This document shows positions 1-7,255 of a DNA stretch of 17,216 nucleotides, piece by piece. The position numbers were made by a program, and so were the translations under genes. The notes under the pieces are model-generated. The model was given only the letters and a program-made list of their open reading frames with translations. It was not told the origin of the DNA and searched no databases. Source of the stretch: Phycisphaeraceae bacterium (GTDB lineage Bacteria > Planctomycetota > Phycisphaerae > Phycisphaerales > Zrk34); NCBI GenBank assembly GCA_028281485.1, contig JANQJT010000004.1, positions 1 to 17,216 of the forward strand, given 5' to 3'. Each line of letters opens with the position of its first letter. The stretch's first letter is position 1.

Positions 1-432
1 CACGGGGGCAGCGCCGCCGATGCGCTGCACATGGCAGAGGAACTGGTGGGGCGGTTCGACGGGCCGCGCAAGCCCCTGCCGGCCGTGGCGCTCGTGGCCG
101 ACTCCACCGCCATGACCTGCATCGCCAACGACTTCGGCTACGACGCCGTCTTCTCACGCCAGGTCGAGGCGCTGGGCCGACCCGGCGACGCGCTGGTCAT
201 CTTCTCCACCAGCGGCAACAGCAGCGGTCTGAACGAAGCGGTCGAGGCAGCCAAGGCGAAAAAAGTGCACACGATCGCGCTGCTGGGCAAGACCGGCGGC
301 AGGCTCAGCGGTCTGGCCGACCGGGAGCTGATCGTCGCCAGCGATTCGACCGCGCGCATCCAGGAAGCGCACGGCCTGATCCTGCATCTCGTTCTCGAAG
401 CGGTCGAACGCCGCTTCGGCCAGTCGCAATAA
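1..432 (+). CDS. gmhA: Phosphoheptose isomerase (GmhA-like SIS protein), 5' end cut by window
   Basis: By family, GmhA isomerises sedoheptulose 7-phosphate to D-glycero-D-manno-heptose 7-phosphate in the cytoplasm, the first step to the ADP-heptose used in surface glycans. The frame is open from base 1, so the first roughly 50 residues lie outside the window; 143 residues are visible against about 190-200 in the family. It opens with the GGSAADALHMAEELVGRF stretch typical of GmhA and continues with the SIS phosphate-binding loop FSTSGNSSG. The four zinc ligands known from E. coli GmhA all have counterparts: His at visible residue 10, Glu at 14, Gln at 121 and His at 129 (in QEAHGLILH). The related replication protein DiaA is an alternative, but the full ligand set favours the isomerase. 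The HPt gene follows after 135 bases in which I see no convincing promoter. Confidence 0.85.
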   Translation, partial: HGGSAADALHMAEELVGRFDGPRKPLPAVALVADSTAMTCIANDFGYDAVFSRQVEALGRPGDALVIFSTSGNSSGLNEAVEAAKAKKVHTIALLGKTGGRLSGLADRELIVASDSTARIQEAHGLILHLVLEAVERRFGQSQ

Positions 433-567
433 CGCACCCGCGTTTTCGGACCTACTTCCCGCCTGAATTGACGGATTGTGCTTAATCGCCGCGCGCATCG
501 GGCCGATCTTTCCTGCAGCACAGCACGGGTGTTTGTGCGCACGTCAATCATCGAAAGAGGTCCCGCG

Positions 568-915
568 ATGTCTGATGAGTTCTCTGGTAACGCCACCGAT
601 CCCAGCCTGCCCCCCATCCGCAGCGAGATGGCCGACGATCCCACGTTCGCGCCGCTGGTGGAGATGTTCATCGAGGAGTTGCAGGAGCGGCTCGCCGCGA
701 TCGAGTCGGCCTGGCGCGAGCGCGAGATCGAGCAGCTGGCGGCGCTGACCCACCAGCTCAAGGGCGCCGGTGGTGGGTACGGATTCCAGGAGGTGACCAA
801 CGTGTCACGCAGCCTCGAGTCCGCCGTAACCGATTCCGAGGGCGAGGAACAGATCGAACGCTGCCTCAGCGAGCTGGCCGCGGTCTGCGACGCGGTCCTG
901 CGCGGTCGCGCTTAA
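568..915 (+). CDS. Stand-alone HPt (histidine phosphotransfer) domain protein
   Basis: A 115-residue protein made almost entirely of one HPt four-helix domain. HPt proteins carry a phosphoryl group between a hybrid sensor kinase or receiver and a final response regulator. The phospho-acceptor is His62, in the motif THQLKGAGGGYGF, which matches the HPt pattern HxLKGxxxxxG. Helices around residues 28-50 (acidic) and 80-112 frame it. There is no signal peptide or membrane segment. I chose the ATG at 568 because AAAGAGG lies about 6 bases upstream and because the upstream extension of the frame is low-complexity and unlike the family. No hybrid kinase or receiver gene is adjacent, so its partners are unknown. 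A hairpin terminator follows the stop. Confidence 0.88.
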   Translation: MSDEFSGNATDPSLPPIRSEMADDPTFAPLVEMFIEELQERLAAIESAWREREIEQLAALTHQLKGAGGGYGFQEVTNVSRSLESAVTDSEGEEQIERCLSELAAVCDAVLRGRA

Positions 916-941
916 GCCCTGAAAACAAAGAACACGCATTG

Positions 942-973
942 CCGCCGGCATCTCCGGGAGCGTCGGCGGTTTT
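942..973 (+). terminator. Intrinsic terminator after the HPt gene
   Basis: CCGCCGGC (942-949) pairs with GTCGGCGG (962-969) through 8 pairs including one G-U, with a 12-base loop, followed by TTTT at 970-973. The wobble becomes an A-C mismatch and the T run is lost on the other strand, so it serves the + strand gene. It lies between two convergent genes. Confidence 0.55.
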
Positions 974-981
974 ACACGGCC

Positions 982-2718
982 TCACGACGCGCGATAGAGA
1001 TTCAGCAAACCCCTGAGACGACCGGCGCTGTCGATCAGCCCGCCTTCGCGGTTGCGCGCCAGCCAGACGGTCTGGTACCACGCAATCATCGGCTCCAGGT
1101 CGTTGGCTAGAGCCGCGCGTTGTGTGTGTGACAGGGCGGTGAGCGGTTGGCCATCGCGCGTTGACAGCAGGTCGCAGGCGTGACGCAGCATCGCGCCCGC
1201 CAATCGGACCTCTTCGAGGATAAGTTTTCCGTCCGGTCGTGTGATGTCTGCCGCATCGAGTCGATCGATCGCGGCGGTGACCTGCCGTTTGGCTTCGGCC
1301 AGCGTGTCGTGTGTCACACCGTCACCGGCGGGGCTTTCGGGTTCGTACATCGCACGCGCCAAAACCGAGGCGTTGTGGGTCGTCGCGCCCACCGTCTGGT
1401 ACACGTTGCCCAGGTCCAGCAGGACGTCTCCCGTCACGTCGGCTCGATCTCCCAGGACATGGATGTCCAGCGCCGCCGCCAGCCGCGTCCGGCTCATCTT
1501 TCCCGCCGACCAGCTCTCCGCCGCGGCCCACGCGTAACCGGGCCAGGCGATCGGCAGCGTCTGCCAGTGGCCGTTGTCGCCCCAGTCCGTCGTCAGCACG
1601 CCCGCGGCCCCGTGCTCAAGACCCGCACGGACCGCCGACGAGATGTTGGTCAGCATGTTGTCCGTTCGTCCCGCGATCGTGTTCCAGCTCGACGCGCCCG
1701 GACACACGCAGTACGGCACGCCGCGCTCGACAAACTGCGCACACTGCTCGTCAAACGGGTGGTCGGCCTCGTAACCCCACACCATCGCCATCAGATCACG
1801 CGGCAGCTCCGCGACCAGCTCGGGGTGTTCCAACACGATGTCGCCCCAGAACTGCATCGTGCAGCCGTGCTGTTTGACGATCCGCTGCACGCCCAGCAGG
1901 TATTCGTGGTAAACCGCGCCGTTGCCGCGTTTCTTGCACACCGCCTTGCTGCGACCCTGGCCCAACTCGTACGTCTCGTCCCCGCCGACGTTGATCTGCT
2001 TAGAGCTGTGACACGCGATCAACTCCGGCAAGATCGCTTCGATCAGTTGCAGCGACTTCGGATCGGTCGGGTTCAGCGTGCCGGCCGGGCGATGCCGACC
2101 CAACGCATCGATCCAGCCATCCGCACACTCCGCAAGCGGCCGATACCGGTCGTGCTTCAACCATCGCTCCATGTGCCCGAACGTGTTTTGGTTCGGCACC
2201 AGCTCGATGTGATGCGCGCGGCACCACGCGTCCAGCTCTCGCACCTGGTCGGCGGTCATCGGCGAGGCGTCCCGCCAGACGTCTTCGTGGCCCGTATAAG
2301 CGAACGTGTGCTCGGTGTAGAGCTGGAGCTGGTTGATCTTCATTGACGAAAACAGGCCGACCGTCTGGCGCAGCGTCGCCATCGTCGGAACCTTGTCCCG
2401 GCTGATGTCGATCATCACGCCACGCACCGCAAAATCAGGCCGATCCGTGATACGCAGGTTCGGGATCGATAAACCGCGTTCGGCCAGGCGTTTCAGCTGC
2501 GCCAGCGTCTGTCGGCCGTAGAAAAGACCGGCCGAGTCCGATGCGGCCAGCGTCACGCGTTCACCGTTCAGCTCAAGCGTGTACGACTCAGCCCGATCGA
2601 AGTCGGCGGGTTCGATCGATTCGTCAACCTGTTTCCAGTCGCCTGTGTACACGCCGCCCGTCGTGTCGATCCGATGGGGGCGGGGCAGCAGCACGAGATG
2701 GTTGAGGGTGTCAGTCAT
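982..2718 (-). CDS. GH20 beta-N-acetylhexosaminidase, cytoplasmic
   Basis: By family, GH20 enzymes release terminal beta-linked GlcNAc by substrate-assisted catalysis. The product is 578 residues. An N-terminal GH20b-type alpha/beta domain spans about residues 5-85 and a TIM barrel about 95-430. The catalytic Asp-Glu pair is D247-E248 in INVGGDETYELG. Other barrel signatures are GVMIDISRDKVP, the GHEDVW stretch and the NTFGHMERW segment. There is no signal peptide, so it should act on imported sugar such as GlcNAc-MurNAc or chitobiose. I chose the ATG at 2718, not one 69 bases further up, because it overlaps the end of the MurQ-fusion gene by 8 bases (ATGACTGA), which suggests translational coupling. 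It is the last gene of the amino-sugar operon. Substrate is inferred from context only. Confidence 0.88.
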   Translation of the reverse strand: MTDTLNHLVLLPRPHRIDTTGGVYTGDWKQVDESIEPADFDRAESYTLELNGERVTLAASDSAGLFYGRQTLAQLKRLAERGLSIPNLRITDRPDFAVRGVMIDISRDKVPTMATLRQTVGLFSSMKINQLQLYTEHTFAYTGHEDVWRDASPMTADQVRELDAWCRAHHIELVPNQNTFGHMERWLKHDRYRPLAECADGWIDALGRHRPAGTLNPTDPKSLQLIEAILPELIACHSSKQINVGGDETYELGQGRSKAVCKKRGNGAVYHEYLLGVQRIVKQHGCTMQFWGDIVLEHPELVAELPRDLMAMVWGYEADHPFDEQCAQFVERGVPYCVCPGASSWNTIAGRTDNMLTNISSAVRAGLEHGAAGVLTTDWGDNGHWQTLPIAWPGYAWAAAESWSAGKMSRTRLAAALDIHVLGDRADVTGDVLLDLGNVYQTVGATTHNASVLARAMYEPESPAGDGVTHDTLAEAKRQVTAAIDRLDAADITRPDGKLILEEVRLAGAMLRHACDLLSTRDGQPLTALSHTQRAALANDLEPMIAWYQTVWLARNREGGLIDSAGRLRGLLNLYRAS

Positions 2719-4441
2719 GATGTTGACGCAAGACTTCAGCGACGCGGCCGGCGTGTTCGTCGAGTCGATCGCGCGCCGCGTCGGCATCCAGCGACAACCG
2801 ATGCATCACGATGGCGGTCTTCACTTCGCCGTCCGCGCGATCGAGCAGGTCGAACGCTTCGTCGCGACCGAGACCGGTCAGGGTCGTGATGATCCGCGCC
2901 GCCCGGTCGCGCAGCTTCGCGTTGGTGGCTCGCACGTCCACCATCAGGTTCTCGTAGACGCGTCCGGTCCGCACCATCAAAGTCGTGCTGATCGTGTTGA
3001 GCACCAGCTTCGTGGCCGTGCCCGCTTTCATGCGGGTCGAGCCGGTCACCAGCTCCGGCCCGGTCGCCGCGACGATCAGGTGATCGACCCCCGTCGGTTG
3101 CTCGATCGGAGAACACGAAAGCAGCCCCGCGTTCACCCCCGGCGCGACCCGTTTTGCGTACGTCAATCCGCCCAGCACGTAAGGTGTCGTCCCGCCGGCC
3201 GCGATGCCCAGCACGCTGTCGTGTTCGGTGAGATTCAACCGGTCCAGCGCCGCGTGTGCGCCGCGCGGGTCGTCTTCCAGTCCCTCGCTCGATCGGCGTA
3301 GCGACCGGTCGCCCCCCGCGATCAGGCCGACGACGCGGTCAGGATCGGTCTGAAACGTGGGCGGCATCTCCGACGCGTCCAGCACGCCCAATCGCCCCGA
3401 TGTGCCCGCGCCGAGATAGATCAGCCTGCCCCCCGCGCTGAAACGCGGCTCGGCGGATTCGATAAACGCGGTGATCGTATCCGTAGCGTCCGCCACGGCT
3501 CGGGCCACCGAGCCGTCTTCTGAGTTAATCAGTTCGACCACATCACGCGTCGACATCTCGTGGAGGGTCGTCGAACGCGAGTTGCGCTGCTCGGTCAAGA
3601 CGTGCGCCCGGTCCGGCGGAAGGGCGGCGGCGTCTGACATCACGTGGCCGGCGTGCGCTGCGCCGATCGCCGCGGCGTACGGGCCCAGCGTCCCACATCG
3701 CAGCACCCAACGCGGTGGGGCGGCGATCGATATACCTTCTTGTGTCTGTGTGTGCAGTTCATCGCACCGCTCAGCGAGTTCCATTCCGCGACCACCCAAC
3801 AGAACGATCTCATCGGGCCGATAGATCGCCAGGTACGTACGCAACGCGCGCACCAGCGCCGTCTCGAACCGATCCGTACCCAGGTAAGCCTCGAGCGTGC
3901 CGACCGCACCGTTCCCATCCCGCGGCGGGTCGGCCTCCCCACCCGATACGTCGATGTGACCCAGGTGGCCGGGCGTGCCGCGCGTGATCTGAATCGGCTC
4001 GCCATCGTCCAGCACCACGCCGCCCACACCCGTGCCGATCGAGAGATACAGCGCCCGACCGCTGATCGGCTGCGCCCGGTGTTCCGCACGTGCCGCCGCC
4101 AGTGAATCGGTGACAACCCCCGGAACAGAGGGCAACGCCAACGTGTCATGCAACCAGGCACCGAGGTCTTGGCCGACCAGGCATCCCAGGTTCGCCGCCG
4201 CGATGACCTGTCCCTGTTCGTTCAACACGCCCGCCACCGCCACACCCACGCGGCTCGGCTTCTCATCCGTTCCCAGCGTATCAACGGCGCACCGCAGCGC
4301 ACTCGTCAGCGCATCAAGGGTGGGTTGTTGATACGGGTCGCCGGTGTGTTGCGCGATGACCGCGTCGCCGCGCATCGCGACCGCCTTGATGCGGCTGCCG
4401 CCGATGTCGATGCCGAGTCGCAGGTCGCCAGCGTCTGTCAT
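2711..4441 (-). CDS. murQ: Fused ROK-family sugar kinase / N-acetylmuramic acid 6-phosphate etherase (MurQ)
   Basis: A 576-residue two-domain enzyme. Residues 8-265 are a ROK kinase: LGIDIGGSRIKA phosphate-1 motif, probable catalytic base D112 (TDSLAAARAE) and GTGVGG at 136-141. Residues 283-576 are a full-length MurQ: TEQRNSRSTTLHEMS start, GAGTSGRLGVLDASEMPPTF, and GLIAGG. E358 and E389 fall where the two catalytic Glu residues of E. coli MurQ are. MurQ removes D-lactate from MurNAc-6-phosphate, giving GlcNAc-6-phosphate; the fused kinase could supply that substrate from MurNAc. The ROK zinc motif is degenerate: the Cys cluster expected around residues 165-182 is absent. The start overlaps the GHL10 stop by 4 bases (ATGA) and the stop overlaps the GH20 start by 8. 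MurQ is sure; kinase specificity is inference. Confidence 0.9.
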   Translation of the reverse strand: MTDAGDLRLGIDIGGSRIKAVAMRGDAVIAQHTGDPYQQPTLDALTSALRCAVDTLGTDEKPSRVGVAVAGVLNEQGQVIAAANLGCLVGQDLGAWLHDTLALPSVPGVVTDSLAAARAEHRAQPISGRALYLSIGTGVGGVVLDDGEPIQITRGTPGHLGHIDVSGGEADPPRDGNGAVGTLEAYLGTDRFETALVRALRTYLAIYRPDEIVLLGGRGMELAERCDELHTQTQEGISIAAPPRWVLRCGTLGPYAAAIGAAHAGHVMSDAAALPPDRAHVLTEQRNSRSTTLHEMSTRDVVELINSEDGSVARAVADATDTITAFIESAEPRFSAGGRLIYLGAGTSGRLGVLDASEMPPTFQTDPDRVVGLIAGGDRSLRRSSEGLEDDPRGAHAALDRLNLTEHDSVLGIAAGGTTPYVLGGLTYAKRVAPGVNAGLLSCSPIEQPTGVDHLIVAATGPELVTGSTRMKAGTATKLVLNTISTTLMVRTGRVYENLMVDVRATNAKLRDRAARIITTLTGLGRDEAFDLLDRADGEVKTAIVMHRLSLDADAARDRLDEHAGRVAEVLRQHHD

Positions 4442-5640
4442 GGCGACAGCTTATCATCCATGGCCCGGTTGAGGTGGGACCGGATGATATTCAACCGCAT
4501 CCGCCTTAGCGCCCGCGCCTCCGGCGACTTGTCCTGCAGGGGGTTGGCGCTTTCGAACAGGGATTCGTAGGCGAACAGGCTCACGCCGTCGGCACCGAGC
4601 GCGTGGGCGCGGACGATCTGCGCAACGCACTGCGTGGGGCGGTCGTGTTTGTAGATGCCGATGCCGGCGTAGATCTTCGTGTTGGTCCCGATCGCCAGGA
4701 CCTGGCGCAGGTCGGCGTCGAACTGCTGGTCGTCGGTGGTGTAGGCCATGGGCATGGCCGCGTCGAGCAGGCCGCGCTTCAGCCACAGCTCGTAGTCCTG
4801 CTGGTACCGGTCGCGGGCGATGGTCGGGTTCCGCCAGACCGCCGCGGAGAGCGTGGCGGTGGGGCGGGTCGCCTTCACACGCCTGCCGATCGCTTCGACC
4901 AGCGACGTGATCCGCCCGGCGATGTACCGGTTGTAGTCTTCGGGATTGTCTTTCGCGTCCAGGCCGGTCGCGGCGTGGAACCGCTTGTGGCTCAGCGGGT
5001 CGGCGGGGTAGCCCGCGGTCGCGTCGAACCGGTCGGAGATGAAACGGATGTAATCCAGGTGCACGCCGTCCACCGGGTAGCGGCTGGTGATGTCGCCGAT
5101 CACGGCGATGATGTGCTGCCGGGCCGACTCACGCAACGGATTGAAACAGACGTAGTGGTCGTTGAGCGGTTGCGGATGGCCTTCGGTGTCGTATAGCCGC
5201 CAGTCGGGCCGGGCGTGGTACGGATGACGCGGGTCGCGCGGCGGGGCGGTGCCCTTCCACAGCGCCATGACATTGACCCACGCGTGCAGCCGCATGCCGC
5301 GCTGGTGCGCCGCCTCGATCGCCACCGCCAGCGGATCGAACCCCGGGTCGGTCCGCCCGTTGGTCAAAAGCAGTTCGCTCCACGGCTCCAGCCGGCTGCG
5401 GTACAGCGCATCGCCCTGGCCGCGCACCTGGAAGTACACGTCGGTCACCCCCGCGGACTTGGCGTCCGCCATAATCTGTCGGACGTGGTGCGGCTCGGTG
5501 AAGTCCCACCGCGTCACCCACAGCCCCACCGTGCGTGGCGGATGATCCACCCGTGCCGCCGCCTCCTCGGCCGGCGACGAGCTGTACACACACCCGATCA
5601 GCGAGGCGGTCACCACAAACAGCAGTGCAAAGTTCTTCAT
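4438..5640 (-). CDS. GHL10 (DUF187) glycosyl hydrolase-like lipoprotein, DigH/YngK type
   Basis: A 400-residue lipoprotein. The N-terminus MKNFALLFVVTASLIGC is a type II signal peptide with lipobox LIGC and lipidated Cys17. Residues 38-330 form the GHL10 TIM-barrel domain, recognised from RTVGLWVTRWDF, the VYFQVRGQGDALY strand, the HAWVNVMALW strand and VDGVHLDYIRF. The best studied relative I know is E. coli DigH (YddW), a lipoprotein that cleaves peptidoglycan glycan strands stripped of stem peptides; B. subtilis YngK is another. I chose the ATG at 5640 because it makes a signal peptide and overlaps the symporter stop by 4 bases (ATGA); the longer frame adds a non-conserved Arg-rich leader. 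Its place between a symporter and MurQ supports a role in glycan degradation outside the inner membrane. Activity is inferred. Confidence 0.85.
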   Translation of the reverse strand: MKNFALLFVVTASLIGCVYSSSPAEEAAARVDHPPRTVGLWVTRWDFTEPHHVRQIMADAKSAGVTDVYFQVRGQGDALYRSRLEPWSELLLTNGRTDPGFDPLAVAIEAAHQRGMRLHAWVNVMALWKGTAPPRDPRHPYHARPDWRLYDTEGHPQPLNDHYVCFNPLRESARQHIIAVIGDITSRYPVDGVHLDYIRFISDRFDATAGYPADPLSHKRFHAATGLDAKDNPEDYNRYIAGRITSLVEAIGRRVKATRPTATLSAAVWRNPTIARDRYQQDYELWLKRGLLDAAMPMAYTTDDQQFDADLRQVLAIGTNTKIYAGIGIYKHDRPTQCVAQIVRAHALGADGVSLFAYESLFESANPLQDKSPEARALRRMRLNIIRSHLNRAMDDKLSP

Positions 5641-7181
5641 GACGCGTTCTCTCCGCCTGTATCTATCGGTCGGCCGGCCGCGCACACCGCAAAACTCACC
5701 GCCGTGCCGATCGGCATCCACCAGGGCCACGCCAGTTTCCACGCCATCGGGTCCAGCTTCAACACCAAAATGACCGCCGCGCCCACGATCAACGCCGCGA
5801 TCACCGTCGCGCTGTTGCCGCGTCGCGTCAGCAATGCCGTCAGGAACACGCCCAGCAGCCCCGCGTACGCGAACGTCATGATCGACAACGCGAAACTGAT
5901 CAGCGTGTCGTTTTCCTCGTCGTACACCGCCACCGCCCCCAGCGCAAAGCCCGTCAGCAGCGTGCCCATGATCACGACCGCGGCGCGCGACCGCCGCAGC
6001 GCCCGCCGATCGTCGTTGCCCGTGTCTCGCCCGCCCCGCAGCGGCTGGTAGACGTCCGATACGGCCGTGGACGCCATCGCGTTGATCGCCGAGTCCACGC
6101 TGCTCATCGCCGCGGCAAACAACCCCGCCATCGCCAGCCCCGCCAGACCCGTCGGCAGATGGTGGAACAGGAACTGCGGATACACCTTGCGCGAGTCGTT
6201 GAGCTTGTCGGCCGGCGCCATCTCACCCATCAGCTCCGGCTGGTGGTAGAATACAAACAGCAGCAGCCCGATCACCATGAACAGGAACGTGACGGGGATG
6301 TTGGCCAGGATCGCCGTCACCACCGAGATCGAGCCCTTCGTTGCCGATCGGCAGGTCAGCATCCGCTGCGCCAGGTCCTGGTCGACGCCGTAGCTGGCTA
6401 TGTTGAAAAACACGATCGCGATCAGCCCCGTCCACAGCGTGGACTTCTTGCTCGGGTCGGTTGACGTGTCCAGCCAGCGCAGCTTGCTCTGGCCGTCTTC
6501 GCCGCCGGTCCGCAGCGCATCCACGATCTGATCGATCGACAGCGGGATCTTGTCGATCAGCAGGATCAGCGTCAGCACCGCCGCGCCCACCACGATCACG
6601 ATCTGCAGCACGTCCGTCCAGATGACCGCCCGGATGCCGCCCACCGCGGTGTACACCGTGCCGACTGCGCCGAGGATCAGGATCGCCTGGACCAGGTGCG
6701 CCGGGGCCAAGTCGCCGTAGAGCATCATGGCGAACGCGATGCCCGCCATGAACAGGCGTGAGCCCGACGCCAACAATCTTCCAAACAGAAACATCACGCT
6801 GGCGCCGATCATCGCCGGTCCGCCGAACCGTCGACCGAGATATCCGTAGATCGTCGTCGTGCCCGCCCGATAGAACGCGGGGATGAACAGCAGCGCCACG
6901 ATCACCGCGCCGATGATCCCGCCGAGGTTGAGGATGAGGTACGTCAGGTCTCCCTCGAACGCCTCCTGCGGCGCCCCCATGAACGTCGCGGCGCTCAGGG
7001 CCGTGGCCATCACGCTCATCGCCACCGCCCACGTGGGCATCTGCCGCGAACCCAGGAAGAAGCTGTCGCGATCGGTTTGCCGTCGGCCGACGACCGTGCC
7101 GATCGCCACCATGACCAGCAGGTACCCGACCAGCACCGCCCAGTCGATCGCTCCGAACGTCGCCAGCAGGTAGATCGGCAT
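5637..7181 (-). CDS. Sodium:solute symporter (SSS family), probable amino-sugar importer
   Basis: A 514-residue integral membrane protein with about 13 hydrophobic segments, the usual number for SSS transporters. Recognisable family stretches are the FFLGSRQMPTWAVAMSVMATALSA region near residues 42-65 and the later LAGLAMAGLFAAAMSSVDSAIN region that contributes to the sodium site. By family it couples substrate uptake to sodium. The substrate is inferred from the three genes that follow by overlapping starts: a glycan hydrolase, kinase-MurQ and GH20, pointing to MurNAc, GlcNAc or their disaccharide. I chose the ATG at 7181, which has GGAGG 10 bases upstream; a GTG directly before it (7184) would give better spacing, and an ATG at 7217 is also in frame. 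The phosphatase gene lies 74 bases upstream on the same strand, so the operon may begin there. Confidence 0.87.
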   Translation of the reverse strand: MPIYLLATFGAIDWAVLVGYLLVMVAIGTVVGRRQTDRDSFFLGSRQMPTWAVAMSVMATALSAATFMGAPQEAFEGDLTYLILNLGGIIGAVIVALLFIPAFYRAGTTTIYGYLGRRFGGPAMIGASVMFLFGRLLASGSRLFMAGIAFAMMLYGDLAPAHLVQAILILGAVGTVYTAVGGIRAVIWTDVLQIVIVVGAAVLTLILLIDKIPLSIDQIVDALRTGGEDGQSKLRWLDTSTDPSKKSTLWTGLIAIVFFNIASYGVDQDLAQRMLTCRSATKGSISVVTAILANIPVTFLFMVIGLLLFVFYHQPELMGEMAPADKLNDSRKVYPQFLFHHLPTGLAGLAMAGLFAAAMSSVDSAINAMASTAVSDVYQPLRGGRDTGNDDRRALRRSRAAVVIMGTLLTGFALGAVAVYDEENDTLISFALSIMTFAYAGLLGVFLTALLTRRGNSATVIAALIVGAAVILVLKLDPMAWKLAWPWWMPIGTAVSFAVCAAGRPIDTGGENAS

Positions 7182-7255
7182 CACGCGTCGGCCTCCGTGC
7201 GTCTCACGCAAGACCATTGTGCGCGATCACGGGCCCCAACGCGAACCGGCCCGGC

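Noticed and set aside
430..446. Terminator after gmhA (AACGC/GCGTT with TTTT)
   Set aside because: The stem has only 5 pairs and includes the stop codon; too weak to call.
468..487. TTGACG with TTAATC as promoter of the HPt gene
   Set aside because: The two elements are only about 8 bases apart, too close for sigma-70.
2719..2787. Longer N-terminus for the GH20 gene
   Set aside because: The extra 23 residues lie inside the MurQ coding end, look unlike a signal peptide and are not needed for the fold; the 8-base overlap start is typical of coupled genes.
5641..5742. Longer N-terminus for the GHL10 gene
   Set aside because: It would bury the lipoprotein signal peptide behind an Arg-rich stretch that overlaps the symporter.
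7230..7253. Hairpin CGGGCC/GGCCCG between the phosphatase and symporter genes
   Set aside because: No T run follows on the minus strand, so it is not a convincing intrinsic terminator; it may be chance in GC-rich DNA.
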